Below, piece by piece: positions 15,703 through 25,445 of a stretch of 64,000 nt of DNA. The stretch spans positions 1-64,000 of the forward strand of contig MKVK01000014.1 in the NCBI GenBank assembly GCA_001898825.1, given 5' to 3'. The DNA comes from Magnetospirillum sp. 64-120. Its GTDB lineage: Bacteria; Pseudomonadota; Alphaproteobacteria; Rhodospirillales; Magnetospirillaceae. Below the pieces are notes generated by a model. It did no database searches. It was given only the letters and a program-made list of their open reading frames with translations, and was not told the origin of the DNA. Made by a program: the position numbers and the translations under genes. Numbering within the stretch: the first letter of the stretch is position 1; the number at the start of each line of letters is the position of its first letter.

Positions 15703-18270
15703 ATGCCCGGGGCCGGGTCCGGGGGGGCTCGTGAAAGGGGGCAAGTCTTGGGGGACAAGGCGGACACGACCGCGCTTTCCGCCACCAGCGGGATCAGCCG
15801 CCTGATCCGGCACATTCCGATCGCGTGGCGCATTCCCTTGGCCGTGGCGTTGAACGCGGCCATCGCCTTGGCGGTCGGCCTGCTGGGCTGGCAAAGCGCG
15901 TCCCTGGTCAGCAAGGACATCGAGGAACTGCGTCTGGTCCAAGAACGCGGGCGCCAGCTGTCCGACATCGACGCCCAGGCCAACCGCCTGCAAAGCCTGA
16001 TCCGCCAATATCTGAACGCTCCCACCGAAGAGGTGATGAAGGAAGTCTCGCGAAGGTCCGAGGATTTGTTCGCAGCCCTCAGCACCGCCACCCGCGAAAA
16101 CGGCCAGACCGAGGAAATGGCCCAGTTGAACGAAGCCGCCCGCCGCTTCGTCCTGGGGTTCCAGCAGTTGAAGGCCATCAACGCCGAACTGGCCCGCGTC
16201 TATGAAGGCGATATCGTCGAAGCCACCGGCGAGATGTCGGGCCTTTACGCCATCTTGAACTCGTCCATCAAGGGAACCCGTTCGGCGCCCCTGGCCGCCG
16301 CCCTGGCCAAATCGCACGAAACCTTCACCTCGGCCATCATCGCCATCAACACCTATTATTTCGGCGGATCGCCGCTAAAAGCCGACGCCGCCCACCAGGC
16401 CCTGGGCCAGATGCTGCAATCCCTGCCGCAGTTGAACCAGCTGGCGTCCACCGAATTGCAGCGCGACACCTTGTCGGTGATCGGCACCCGGGCCTTGGGA
16501 CTGGACGAAAACATCGAAACCATGGCCCGGGCCTTCGACGACCGCGCCCGCATCCTGGCCCGCGACATCGACGCCAACCAGGTGATCATGGCCACCGCCA
16601 TCGACCGCCTGATCGCCCGGGGCCATGAACGCGAGTCCCTGCTGCAAAGCCAAAGCAGCACCCTGCCCACCCGTATCGCCATGGCCGGCCTGGGATTGGG
16701 ACTGGTGCTGCTGACCATCGGCGTCACCGCCAGCTGGCTGATCGGCCAATCCATCCGCCAGCCGCTGCTCAGCCTGCGTTCGGTGATGGAAGCCGGCGCC
16801 CGGGGCGACTGGTCGCACGACATCGACACCCCCAACCTACCCGACGAACTGGCGGCCATGGCGCGCACGGTGGCGGTGTTCCGCCGCAACGCCCTCGACA
16901 AGCAAGGGCTCGAGGAGGAACGCGACCGCATCCGCACCAGCCACGAGGAAGCGCGACGGCGCACGCTTCACGAATTGCTGGAGCAGATGGAGGCCCATGA
17001 ACAAGGCGCGCCGTTCTCGAAGCTGGTGGTGCCGGCGCCGGAAAACGCCGACGCCGCCGAAATCGCCCAGGTGTTCAACCGGGTGCTGGACAAGTTCCAG
17101 CAAGCCGCCAGCGAACGCGCCGCCGCCATGGCCGAACTGACCCAGGCCAAGGAACAGGCGGAAGCCGACAACCAGGCCAAGTCGTCGTTCCTGGCGGCCA
17201 TGACCCACGAAATCCGCACCCCCATGAACGGCATCATGGAGATGCTGCGCGACCTGCACCGCACGCCCCTGGTCCCCGACCAGGACCGTGTCGTCTCCAC
17301 CATCCGCGAGACCGGCCTGTCACTTTTGAAGATCGTCGACGACGTGCTGGACTTCTCGCGCATCGAGGCCGGCCGGCTGAACATGGAGAGCATCCCCGTC
17401 CACATGGCCCACCTGTTGGAAGGGGTGGTGATGGCGGAACGCCCGGCGGCGCGCGACAAGGGAATCCAACTGGTGTCGTTCTGCGATCCGGCCATCCCAA
17501 AGGGATTGCTGGGCGACCCCACCCGGCTGCGGCAGATTTTGTTCAATCTGGTGGGCAACGCCGTCAAGTTCACCCATTCCGGCCGGGTCGCCGCCTTCCT
17601 GCAGCATGTGGACACGGAAAAGGGCCGCGAGAAACTGCGCCTGATCGTCGCCGACACCGGCATCGGCATCTCTGCCGAAGCCCAGGCGCGGCTGTTCCAG
17701 CCGTTCACCCAGGCCGACAACACTACGGCGCGACGGTTCGGCGGCACCGGTCTGGGCCTGTCCATCACCCAAGGGTTGGTGCGGCTGATGGGCGGGCGGC
17801 TGGAGGTGTTCAGCGAACCGGACAAAGGCACCACCTTCACCGTCGAGCTGTCCCTGCCCATCCAGCCGCTGCCGCCCGAGGTGACTGAATTCGCTTCGGA
17901 ATTGATGGGGCTGCGCCTGTTGGTGCTGTCGCCGGACAGCGCCGAACGGGCGTTGATCGCACGGCTGGCCGAACAGGAAGGCGCCGCCGTGGTCCGCGTC
18001 GCCAATTCCGAATCGGCCCGTGCCGCCTCCGACCGCGCCGTGACCACCCAGGCCCCCTTCGACCTGGCGCTGGTTTCGGCCAACGGCTTCTCCGCCGCCG
18101 ACGCCGACTTGCTGAACGCCGCCCCCTTCCTGCTGATCGGCAACGCCGATCCGTCCAACGGATTGGAACGGCTGGAGATGTGCCAGGGTGTCCTGGGGCG
18201 CCCGATTTCGGCCAACGCTATTTTAACGGCGATCACTTCGCTCGCGGCGCGCCAAACCGACGGCAAGTGA
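15703..18270 (+). CDS. Sensor histidine kinase with degenerate C-terminal receiver
   Basis: About 855 residues. It has a membrane helix near residue 45-63, a helical periplasmic sensor of about 250 residues, a second helix ([20 protein letters not shown]), a HAMP segment and a coiled coil. The kinase core follows: [20 protein letters not shown] with the phospho-His, [21 protein letters not shown] and GGTGLGLSI. The last 110 residues look like a receiver, but the phospho-Asp is replaced ([10 protein letters not shown]). ATG 15703 has GGGGAA upstream; TTG 15748, after AAAGGGGGC, is an alternative. The next kinase starts right at its stop. Confidence 0.85.
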   Translation: MPGAGSGGARERGQVLGDKADTTALSATSGISRLIRHIPIAWRIPLAVALNAAIALAVGLLGWQSASLVSKDIEELRLVQERGRQLSDIDAQANRLQSLIRQYLNAPTEEVMKEVSRRSEDLFAALSTATRENGQTEEMAQLNEAARRFVLGFQQLKAINAELARVYEGDIVEATGEMSGLYAILNSSIKGTRSAPLAAALAKSHETFTSAIIAINTYYFGGSPLKADAAHQALGQMLQSLPQLNQLASTELQRDTLSVIGTRALGLDENIETMARAFDDRARILARDIDANQVIMATAIDRLIARGHERESLLQSQSSTLPTRIAMAGLGLGLVLLTIGVTASWLIGQSIRQPLLSLRSVMEAGARGDWSHDIDTPNLPDELAAMARTVAVFRRNALDKQGLEEERDRIRTSHEEARRRTLHELLEQMEAHEQGAPFSKLVVPAPENADAAEIAQVFNRVLDKFQQAASERAAAMAELTQAKEQAEADNQAKSSFLAAMTHEIRTPMNGIMEMLRDLHRTPLVPDQDRVVSTIRETGLSLLKIVDDVLDFSRIEAGRLNMESIPVHMAHLLEGVVMAERPAARDKGIQLVSFCDPAIPKGLLGDPTRLRQILFNLVGNAVKFTHSGRVAAFLQHVDTEKGREKLRLIVADTGIGISAEAQARLFQPFTQADNTTARRFGGTGLGLSITQGLVRLMGGRLEVFSEPDKGTTFTVELSLPIQPLPPEVTEFASELMGLRLLVLSPDSAERALIARLAEQEGAAVVRVANSESARAASDRAVTTQAPFDLALVSANGFSAADADLLNAAPFLLIGNADPSNGLERLEMCQGVLGRPISANAILTAITSLAARQTDGK

Positions 18271-20754
18271 TTGTCTGAAGACGCGTTTGCGCCGATACTC
18301 CCCCCCATGACCTCACCGCCTGCCCCCTATGCCCGCGAGGGACTGTACAGCCGTTATCGGCTGGTCATCGCCATCATCGCCCCCATCCTGGCGTTGGTGG
18401 CGTTTTCCGCATGGGTGGTCGAAGAAAAGATGCAGGCCTATCGCGACAGCGCCGACCTTCTGGTCACCGCCCAGATCGCCCGCCTGTCGCAGTCGCTGAC
18501 CCGCGAACTGGAAACCGAACGCATGCTGTCGGTGCGTTCGCTGGAAAGCGGCAACCTGGAAATCCGGGCCGAGCTTGAATCCCAGCGTCTGACCACCGAC
18601 GAGCGATTGGCCGCCCTGTGGACCGCCTTCCGCATGCCCGGTCTGGCGGAACGCCTGCCCGACCGTGCGTTCGTGATCACGTCCGACCAGTTGCGCGTCA
18701 TGCGCCAAACCCTGGACGAGGACACCACCGCCCGGGCCTTGTCCACCGGTTACGGCCGGGCCATCGCCGGGCTGACGTCCCTGGCCACCGCCATGGCGCC
18801 GGGTGACCTGTCGCGGGTGATTTCCGCCTATATGGATCTGGGCAACGTCAAGGACCGCATCGGCCGGGCCCGCGCCTTGATGGCCAACCCCAACGGCCGC
18901 GGCGAGATCAACACCCAGGCTTTGCTGGAAATCAACGCCGAAGCCCGCGCCTTCATGGAAACCTTTCGGGTCCACGCCACCCCGCGCCAGCAGGAACTGT
19001 TCGACGAACTGGTCCGCGGCCCCGCCGTGGCCGAGGTCGAACGCCTGCACGGTCTGGCCATGGCCGGGGTGCTGGGACCGAGCAAGCGCAAAAGCTGGGA
19101 CGAAGCCCATGTCAAGCTGCTGGCCCTTTACAGCCAGGTCGAGGACCGCATCGCCGCCGACATGGAACAAAATGTCGGCGACAACCTGAAATCCACCCGC
19201 TTCACCTTTTTCCTGGTGGTGCTGGGGGTGATCCTGCTGGTGGGACTGAGCCTGGAATCGCTCAGGCGATCCGAACGCCGCGCCGTATTGTGGGAGGAAG
19301 AGGCCCGCAAGCTGTTCCGCGCCGTCGAGCAAAGCCCGGTTTCGGTGCTGATCAGCGATGCCCAAGGGCGGATCGAATACGTCAACCCGGCGTTTTCGGA
19401 CATGACCGGCTATCACCGCGACGAAGTCCTGGGACAAAGCCCGCGCATGCTGCGGTCCGATCAGACGCCGCCAGAGGTGTTCGCCGACATGTGGCAGACC
19501 ATCGGCGCCGGCAGCCAATGGCGCGGCGAACTGGTCAACCAGCGAAAGGACGGCAGCGTCTATTGGGAATCCATGACGGTGGCGCCGGTGCGCGATGGCG
19601 ACGGCCAGGTGGACAGCTTCATCGCCTTCAAGGAAGACGTCACCGAAATCCGATCCTTGCGTCTGGCCTTGGAACTGGAACACGCCAACCTGCGGCGCAT
19701 CTTCGCGTCCACCACCGACCTGATCGCCCTGGTGGATGCCCATGGCCATTTCCAATACGCCAACCCGGCCCTGGAAGAAGCCCTGGGGCCGGCCTTGGGC
19801 ATCAGCGCCCAGGCCTATTTCCAGCCGCCGGTTCCCAGCCTGGACGATTCCGCCCCGACGCGGGGCGAATGGACGTCCGACTTGAACGGCAAGACCTACG
19901 AGGTGGTGGTCACCCAGGTGGACAATCCGGTGGGCGAGCCGTCGGCTCTGGTGGCGCTGCACGACATCACCAGCCGCAAGCAGGCGGAAACCGCCATGGC
20001 CGAAGCCCGCGAGGCCGCCGAACTGTCCAACCGCGCCAAGACCGAGTTCCTGGCCACCATGAGCCACGAACTGCGCACGCCGCTGAACGCCATCATCGGC
20101 TTTTCCGAGATCATCGAGAACGAATTGCTGGGCCCCGTCGGCACCCACACCTATCGCGACTATGCCCGCGACATCAACGATTCTGGCCGCCACCTGCTGA
20201 CCCTGATCAACGACATCCTGGATGTCGCCCGGCTGGAAGTGGGGCGCTTCGCCATGGTCGAAGACGTGCTGGACGTCGCCGAAACCATTCGCGCCAGCGT
20301 CATCTTGGTGGGGGAACGGGCCAAATCCGCCGGCCTGCGCATCGCCGAGCACATCCCCGACGACCTGCCGCCTTTGTTCGGCGACGAACGGCGCATCAAG
20401 CAGACCATCGCCAACATCCTGGCCAACGCCGTCAAGTTCACCCCGGCCGAGGGCCGCGTCTCGGTCACCGCCAAGGCCGACGAAAACGGCTTGGACGTCA
20501 TCGTTTCCGACAACGGCATCGGCATCGAAGCCGAGGACATGACCAAGATCATGGCCCCCTTCGGGCAAGCTGAATCAAGCTTGGCCCGACGTTTCGACGG
20601 GGCCGGCCTGGGCCTGCCCCTGGCGCGGCGTTTCATGGACATGCATGACGGCCTGTTGTCCATCGACAGCACGCCCGGCAAGGGAACCACGGTGACGCTG
20701 CATTTTCCGGCCGCAAGGCTGCGCCCGTTGCCCACAAAGTCGCCCACTTGCTGA
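18271..20754 (+). CDS. Histidine kinase with NIT (nitrate/nitrite-sensing type) domain and two PAS domains
   Basis: 827 residues. Order: membrane helix about 30-50; all-helical periplasmic domain about 55-305 with the NIT-like start LSQSLTRELETERMLSVRSL; helix about 311-328; PAS about 345-460 (YVNPAFSDMTGY); PAS about 475-570; kinase core with His599 in ATMSHELRTPLN; ATPase with NILANAVKFTPAEG, VSDNGIGI and GAGLGLPLARRF. It begins at TTG directly after the upstream kinase stop; ATG 18307 is an alternative. NIT domains bind nitrate or nitrite in known cases; binding here is inferred. No partner regulator is adjacent. Confidence 0.85.
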   Translation: MSEDAFAPILPPMTSPPAPYAREGLYSRYRLVIAIIAPILALVAFSAWVVEEKMQAYRDSADLLVTAQIARLSQSLTRELETERMLSVRSLESGNLEIRAELESQRLTTDERLAALWTAFRMPGLAERLPDRAFVITSDQLRVMRQTLDEDTTARALSTGYGRAIAGLTSLATAMAPGDLSRVISAYMDLGNVKDRIGRARALMANPNGRGEINTQALLEINAEARAFMETFRVHATPRQQELFDELVRGPAVAEVERLHGLAMAGVLGPSKRKSWDEAHVKLLALYSQVEDRIAADMEQNVGDNLKSTRFTFFLVVLGVILLVGLSLESLRRSERRAVLWEEEARKLFRAVEQSPVSVLISDAQGRIEYVNPAFSDMTGYHRDEVLGQSPRMLRSDQTPPEVFADMWQTIGAGSQWRGELVNQRKDGSVYWESMTVAPVRDGDGQVDSFIAFKEDVTEIRSLRLALELEHANLRRIFASTTDLIALVDAHGHFQYANPALEEALGPALGISAQAYFQPPVPSLDDSAPTRGEWTSDLNGKTYEVVVTQVDNPVGEPSALVALHDITSRKQAETAMAEAREAAELSNRAKTEFLATMSHELRTPLNAIIGFSEIIENELLGPVGTHTYRDYARDINDSGRHLLTLINDILDVARLEVGRFAMVEDVLDVAETIRASVILVGERAKSAGLRIAEHIPDDLPPLFGDERRIKQTIANILANAVKFTPAEGRVSVTAKADENGLDVIVSDNGIGIEAEDMTKIMAPFGQAESSLARRFDGAGLGLPLARRFMDMHDGLLSIDSTPGKGTTVTLHFPAARLRPLPTKSPTC

Positions 20755-20798
20755 CGCACGATGACATTGGGATGGGTCTAGGTTTGAAAGGTTTCGCC

Positions 20799-21236
20799 AT
20801 GCGGTTCACGTACATCGCCTTGTTGCCGCTGTTGCTGTCCATGACGCCCGTCGCCCAGGCGCAAAGCGCCCAAGACGTGGCCCGTGCCACCATCCAGGCC
20901 GCCGCGCCCATGTTCACCGAACAGGACCGGCGCGAGATCGACGATTGGATTCGCCTGGGCAAGCGGGTGCTGACCGGCGACGATTCCAAGCATGGCGGCA
21001 AGGACAAGAAGATGCCGCCCGGTCTGGCCAAACGCGACCAGTTGCCCCCCGGCCTGGCCAAGCGCGACACCCTGCCGCCCGGCTTGGCCAAGCGCGACCT
21101 GCCCAGCGACCTGGAACGCCGTCTCAGCCGTCTGCCCGGCGGATACAGCCGCAAGACCGTCGGTTCCGACATCGTGCTGATCGAGGAAGCCACCGGCATC
21201 GTCCTGGACATCCTGAAGGGCGCGGCGCGGCGCTGA
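20799..21236 (+). CDS. Small exported protein with PPGLAKRD repeats, unknown function
   Basis: 145 residues. It has a signal peptide (FTYIALLPLLLSMTPVAQA, cleaved about residue 22), a helical segment, then three tandem decapeptides containing PPGLAKRD (residues 73-100) and a basic tail (SRKTVGSDIVLIEEATGIVLDIL). GAAAGG lies upstream of this ATG; ATGs further upstream in frame look less likely. Similar Pro-Pro-Gly-Leu repeats occur in small periplasmic proteins of proteobacteria, some annotated RcnB-like, but I cannot assign a role. It ends about 80 bases before hemN. Confidence 0.7.
   Translation: MRFTYIALLPLLLSMTPVAQAQSAQDVARATIQAAAPMFTEQDRREIDDWIRLGKRVLTGDDSKHGGKDKKMPPGLAKRDQLPPGLAKRDTLPPGLAKRDLPSDLERRLSRLPGGYSRKTVGSDIVLIEEATGIVLDILKGAARR
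21012..21098 (+). repeat. Three 30-base in-frame repeats
   Basis: Each unit encodes x(L/M)PPGLAKRD. The units differ at third codon positions, so the protein repeat rather than the DNA seems to be kept. Confidence 0.75.
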
Positions 21237-21319
21237 AGTAACCCCACACCCCCCATTGTTGAATTCCCCCCCCTGCGGGGGTAGGGTCTCCCTGGTTCCG
21301 TTTTAGTGAAAGACACCTG

Positions 21320-22669
21320 ATGCAACGCGACCTTTCGGCCAAGTACGACCTGCGTGTTCCCCGTTACACCTCGTACCCGACGGCGCCGCATTTCCACCCG
21401 GGCATCGGTCCCGACCAGTATGGGAAATGGCTGGGCCAGCTGGATCCGGCCACCGAGCTGTCGCTGTACCTGCATATCGCCTATTGCGCCGAAATGTGCT
21501 GGTTCTGCGGCTGTCACACCAAGATCACCCGCAAATACGCCCCCGTCGCCACCTACCTGGAAGCCCTGCTGGCCGAGGTGAAGTTGGTGGCCGACCATCT
21601 GCCCACCAAGATGGCGGCGCGGCACGTGCATTTCGGCGGCGGCAGCCCGACCATCCTGTCGCCCGAGGATTTCGTCCGCACCATCGAGACCCTGCGCCAA
21701 CATTTCATCATCAAGCCCGACGCCGAGATCGCCGTCGAGCTGGACCCGCGCACCGCCGACGAAACCTATGTGAAGGCCATGGCCAGCGTCGGAGTCACCC
21801 GCGCTTCCATCGGCGTGCAGGATTTCGACCCCAAGGTCCAGGAAGCCATCAACCGCATCCAGCCCTATGACGTCACCGCCAACGTCATCGACTGGCTGCG
21901 CAAGCACGGCGTGCCGGAAATCAACATGGATCTGGTCTATGGCCTGCCCTTCCAGACCGTGGACGGCCTGTTGGACACCATCGACAAGGCCCACGGCTTC
22001 AAGCCGCGGCGCATCGCGCTGTTCGGTTATGCCCACGTGCCGTGGATGAAGAAGCATCAGCGCCTGATCCCGGAAGAGGCCCTGCCCGACACCGACACCC
22101 GTTGGGCCCAGTACGAATTGGGCACCAAGCGGCTGGAGGACCTGGGCTATGTGAAGATCGGCCTGGACCACTTCGCCGCCCCCGACGACCCGCTGGCCAT
22201 CGCTTTGCAGGAAAAGCGCCTGCACCGCAATTTCCAGGGCTACACCACCGACAGCGCTGACGTTCTGGTGGGCCTGGGCGCATCCGGCATCGGCTCGCTG
22301 CCCCAGGGCTATGTCGCCAATGTGGGCGAAACCCACCATTACCTGGACGCCATCCGCGCCGGTCGTCTGGCCACGTCGCGCGGCGTCGCCATGGATGCCG
22401 ACGACCATCTGCGCCGCGACCTGATCATGACCCTGATGTGCGACCTGGAACTGGACATCGACGCGGTTTGCGCCCGTCACGGCGCCGACGCGTCCCAGTT
22501 CGACGCCGACTTGGCCAAGCTGGAACCCATGATCGAGGACGGTCTGGCCCGCATCCAGGGCCGCCGCATCACCATGACCGACGAAGGCCGTACCCTGGTG
22601 CGCGCCGCCGCCGCCATCTTCGACAAATACTTGAAGAAAGGCGAACAACGCCACTCGAAGGCGGTGTGA
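21320..22669 (+). CDS. hemN: Oxygen-independent coproporphyrinogen III oxidase
   Basis: 449 residues, the normal length. It is a radical-SAM enzyme with the cluster-binding Cys at 56, 60 and 63 (YCAEMCWFCGC) and the typical N-terminus RVPRYTSYPTAPHF. It converts coproporphyrinogen III to protoporphyrinogen IX without oxygen in the cytoplasm, for haem (and, where present, tetrapyrrole pigment) synthesis. GGGSP follows at about 110. I saw no FNR-type TTGAT-N4-ATCAA site in the 83 bases upstream. It is followed by cbbM on the same strand after 149 bases. Confidence 0.95.
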   Translation: MQRDLSAKYDLRVPRYTSYPTAPHFHPGIGPDQYGKWLGQLDPATELSLYLHIAYCAEMCWFCGCHTKITRKYAPVATYLEALLAEVKLVADHLPTKMAARHVHFGGGSPTILSPEDFVRTIETLRQHFIIKPDAEIAVELDPRTADETYVKAMASVGVTRASIGVQDFDPKVQEAINRIQPYDVTANVIDWLRKHGVPEINMDLVYGLPFQTVDGLLDTIDKAHGFKPRRIALFGYAHVPWMKKHQRLIPEEALPDTDTRWAQYELGTKRLEDLGYVKIGLDHFAAPDDPLAIALQEKRLHRNFQGYTTDSADVLVGLGASGIGSLPQGYVANVGETHHYLDAIRAGRLATSRGVAMDADDHLRRDLIMTLMCDLELDIDAVCARHGADASQFDADLAKLEPMIEDGLARIQGRRITMTDEGRTLVRAAAAIFDKYLKKGEQRHSKAV

Positions 22670-22764
22670 CACCCTACCCCCCGCCACCCCGGGAGGGTTG
22701 GAATTCCGCCACCCCTATAATTCACCGCTCCACCCCACCCGGGTGTTCCGGCTTTTCTTGCCCC

Positions 22765-22805
22765 CTGTCATCTTGTGGTCAATAACGCGGACAACAAGAT
22801 GACAG
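22765..22805 (+). promoter_or_regulatory. 12-bp inverted repeat in the cbbM leader
   Basis: CTGTCATCTTGT (22765-22776) and ACAAGATGACAG (22794-22805) are perfectly complementary, with 17 bases between. The right arm ends just before the ribosome site (AGGAA) and 13 bases before the ATG. A TATAAT hexamer lies at 22716-22721. It may be an operator or a leader hairpin controlling RuBisCO translation. No LysR-type cbbR gene is adjacent. Confidence 0.55.
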
Positions 22806-22818
22806 AGGAAACAGACAG

Positions 22819-24204
22819 ATGGACCAGTCCAAGCGCTATTGCAACCTGGCCCTGAAGGAAGCCGACTTGATGAGCCAGGGCAAACACGTGCTCTGCGCCT
22901 ATATCATCAAGCCCAAGCAGGGTTTCGAGCCCATCGCCACGGCGGCCCACTTCGCCGCCGAATCGTCCACCGGCACCAATGTGGACGTGTGCACCACCGA
23001 CGACTTCACCCGCGGCGTCGATGCCCTGGTCTACGAGATGACCGAGCAGGCCAACGGCGAATGGCTGATGAAGATCGCCTATCCCAACGACCTATTCGAC
23101 CGCAACGTCAGCGACGGCCGTGCCATGATCGTGTCGTTCCTGACGCTGACCATCGGCAACAACCAGGGCATGTCGGACGTCGAATACGCCAAGATGCATG
23201 ATTTCTGGGTGCCGCCTTATATGATGAACCTGTTCGACGGCCCGGCCATGAACATCGCCGACATGTGGCGGGTCCTGGGCCGTCCCCAGGTCGACGGCGG
23301 CATGGTTGTCGGCACCATCATCAAGCCCAAGCTGGGTCTGCGGCCCAAGCCCTTCGCCGACGCCTGCCATCAGTTCTGGCTGGGCGGCGACTTCATCAAG
23401 AACGACGAACCCCAGGGCAACCAGGTCTTCGCCCCCATGCGCGAAGTGATCCCCCTGGTCGCCGACGCCATGCGCCGAGCCCAGGACGAAACCGGCGAAG
23501 CCAAGCTGTTTTCCGCCAACATCACCGCCGACGACCCGTTCGAGATGATCAAGCGCGGCGAGATGATCCTGGAAATGTTCGCCGAGAACGCCAGCCACGT
23601 CGCCTTCCTGGTGGACGGCTATGTGGGCGGCCCCACCGCCATCACCCTGGCGCGGCGTTACTTCCCCGGCCAGTTCCTGCACTACCACCGGGCCGGCCAT
23701 GGCGCGGTGACGTCCAAGCAGTCCAAGCGCGGCTATTCGGTTCTGACCCACATGAAGATGAGCCGCCTGCAAGGGGCATCGGGCATCCATACCGGCACCA
23801 TGGGTTACGGCAAGATGGAAGGCGAGAAGGACGAGAAGATGGTGGCCTACATGCTGGAGCGCGACGTCGCCGAAGGCCTGTACTACACCCAGGATTGGCA
23901 GGGCATGAAGGCGACCACGCCGATCATCTCGGGCGGCATGAACGCGTTGCGCCTGCCCGGCTTCTTCGACAACCTGGGCCATTCCAACGTCATCCAGACG
24001 TCGGGTGGCGGCGCTTTCGGCCACAAGGACGGCGGCACGGTGGGGGCCAAGTCGCTGCGTCTGGCCCATGAAGCCTGGCGCCGCGGCGTCAACCTGGTGG
24101 ATTTCGCCCTGGAACACCCGGAATTGAAGGGTGCCTTCGAAAGCTTCCAGGACGACGCCGACAAGCTGTATCCGGGCTGGCGGGACAAACTCAAGGTCCG
24201 CTAG
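22819..24204 (+). CDS. cbbM: Ribulose-bisphosphate carboxylase, form II
   Basis: 461 residues, the form II length, active as large-subunit dimers without small subunits. The active-site [10 protein letters not shown] and the carbamylation motif [14 protein letters not shown] (Lys194, Asp196, Glu197) are present, as are the later [11 protein letters not shown] and [13 protein letters not shown] segments. It fixes CO2 onto ribulose 1,5-bisphosphate. Form II enzymes work best at low O2 and high CO2, in line with a microaerobic lifestyle. It is followed by phosphoribulokinase, so the two Calvin-cycle-specific steps are together; other cycle genes are not in the window. Confidence 0.97.
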   Translation: MDQSKRYCNLALKEADLMSQGKHVLCAYIIKPKQGFEPIATAAHFAAESSTGTNVDVCTTDDFTRGVDALVYEMTEQANGEWLMKIAYPNDLFDRNVSDGRAMIVSFLTLTIGNNQGMSDVEYAKMHDFWVPPYMMNLFDGPAMNIADMWRVLGRPQVDGGMVVGTIIKPKLGLRPKPFADACHQFWLGGDFIKNDEPQGNQVFAPMREVIPLVADAMRRAQDETGEAKLFSANITADDPFEMIKRGEMILEMFAENASHVAFLVDGYVGGPTAITLARRYFPGQFLHYHRAGHGAVTSKQSKRGYSVLTHMKMSRLQGASGIHTGTMGYGKMEGEKDEKMVAYMLERDVAEGLYYTQDWQGMKATTPIISGGMNALRLPGFFDNLGHSNVIQTSGGGAFGHKDGGTVGAKSLRLAHEAWRRGVNLVDFALEHPELKGAFESFQDDADKLYPGWRDKLKVR

Positions 24205-24290
24205 AGCCTGCAATAAAAATGGAGTAAGGGAAGAGCGGGCGGCAACAAGCCCGCCCCCTGCTCCGGATGGAGAGAGAGGAAGGCCACATC

Positions 24291-25184
24291 ATGTCGAGGA
24301 AGCATCCCATCATCGCCGTCACCGGCTCGTCCGGCGCTGGCACGTCAACGGTCAAGGAATCGTTCGAACACATGTTCCGGCGCGAAGGCATCAAGCCGGC
24401 CATCATCGAAGGCGACAGCTTCCACCGCTACAACCGTGTCGACATGAAGAAAACCATGGCCGAGGCGGAAAAAACCAATAACCGCACATTCTCCCATTTC
24501 GGCCCCGATGCCAATTTGTTCGGCGAGTTGGAAGAACTGTTCCAGCGCTATGGCGAGACCGGGCGCGGCCGCCGCCGCTATTACGTCCATAACGACGAGG
24601 AAGCGCAGCGCTTCGCCCAGCACAACGTCAAATCCGGCGAGTTCACGCCGTGGGAAGACATGGCCAACAACACCGACCTGCTGTTCTATGAAGGCCTGCA
24701 CGGCTGCGTGGTGACCAAGGAGCACAACGTCGCCCAGCATGCCGACCTGAAGATCGGTGTGGTGCCGGTGATCAACCTGGAATGGATTCAAAAGATTCAC
24801 CGCGACACCCACATGCGGGGCTATTCCGAGCAAGCGGTGATGGACACCATCCTGCGTCGCATGCACGACTACGTGCATTACATCGTGCCGCAATTCAAGC
24901 TGACCGACATCAACTTCCAGCGGGTGCCCATCGTCGACACCTCGGACCCCATCATCGCCCGCGATATTCCGTCGGCCGACGAAAGCCTGGTGGTCATTCG
25001 TTTCCGCAAGCCCGACCGCTTCCGCGTCGACTTCCCGTTCCTGCTGCAGATGATCAAGGATTCGTGGATGAGCCGCCGCAACACCATCGTGGTGCCCGGC
25101 GGCAAGATGGGACTGGCGATGGAATTGATTCTTACCCCGATCCTTCGCCGGATCATGGAGGACCGCAAATCCCTGATGGGATAA
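24291..25184 (+). CDS. cbbP: Phosphoribulokinase
   Basis: 297 residues, the proteobacterial type. The P-loop is GSSGAGTSTV at 12-21. The following EGDSFHRYNR, DLLFYEGLHG and the RMHDYVHYI segment are characteristic. It phosphorylates ribulose 5-phosphate to the RuBisCO substrate using ATP. The start is fixed by the purine-rich ribosome site GAGAGGAAGG. It lies 86 bases after cbbM and probably shares its transcript; a strong hairpin terminator follows. Confidence 0.96.
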   Translation: MSRKHPIIAVTGSSGAGTSTVKESFEHMFRREGIKPAIIEGDSFHRYNRVDMKKTMAEAEKTNNRTFSHFGPDANLFGELEELFQRYGETGRGRRRYYVHNDEEAQRFAQHNVKSGEFTPWEDMANNTDLLFYEGLHGCVVTKEHNVAQHADLKIGVVPVINLEWIQKIHRDTHMRGYSEQAVMDTILRRMHDYVHYIVPQFKLTDINFQRVPIVDTSDPIIARDIPSADESLVVIRFRKPDRFRVDFPFLLQMIKDSWMSRRNTIVVPGGKMGLAMELILTPILRRIMEDRKSLMG

Positions 25185-25220
25185 GCAATCTTCCGCGACC
25201 CGACGGGGGAGCCACACTCG

Positions 25221-25253
25221 CGGCGTTCCGGGCAACCGGGACGCCGAATTTTT
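25221..25253 (+). terminator. Intrinsic terminator after phosphoribulokinase
   Basis: CGGCGTTCCGG / CCGGGACGCCG form an 11-bp stem (one G-T pair) with a GCAA loop, followed by AATTTTT. It closes the cbb transcript. Confidence 0.85.
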
Positions 25254-25445
25254 ATGGCTGGAAACTTTGCCGCGCAGGGGCTAGCATCCCCCCCCATGGT
25301 CGGCAGTTCACCAAGGCGTCGCTGTCCCGCAAGGGAAGCTAAACCTGCCCCGGTTTCATTTCGGCCCATTTCCTTATCCCGGTGCCGAGTCGTCAAGTCA
25401 GCGACCCACGACAGATCCTCACTCGGCACGAACCGAGGATAAGTC

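Noticed and set aside
18313-20568. Long minus-strand open frame opposite the NIT-domain kinase
   Set aside because: Composition typical of an antisense frame (Gln/Gly/His rich) and no motif; the plus strand has full kinase signatures.
21237-21319. FNR box before hemN
   Set aside because: I looked for TTGAT-N4-ATCAA and found none in the 83-base gap.
25254-25442. Short plus-strand ORF between phosphoribulokinase and DUF2087
   Set aside because: Starts inside the terminator's T tract, has no ribosome site and no sensible hydrophobic or motif content.
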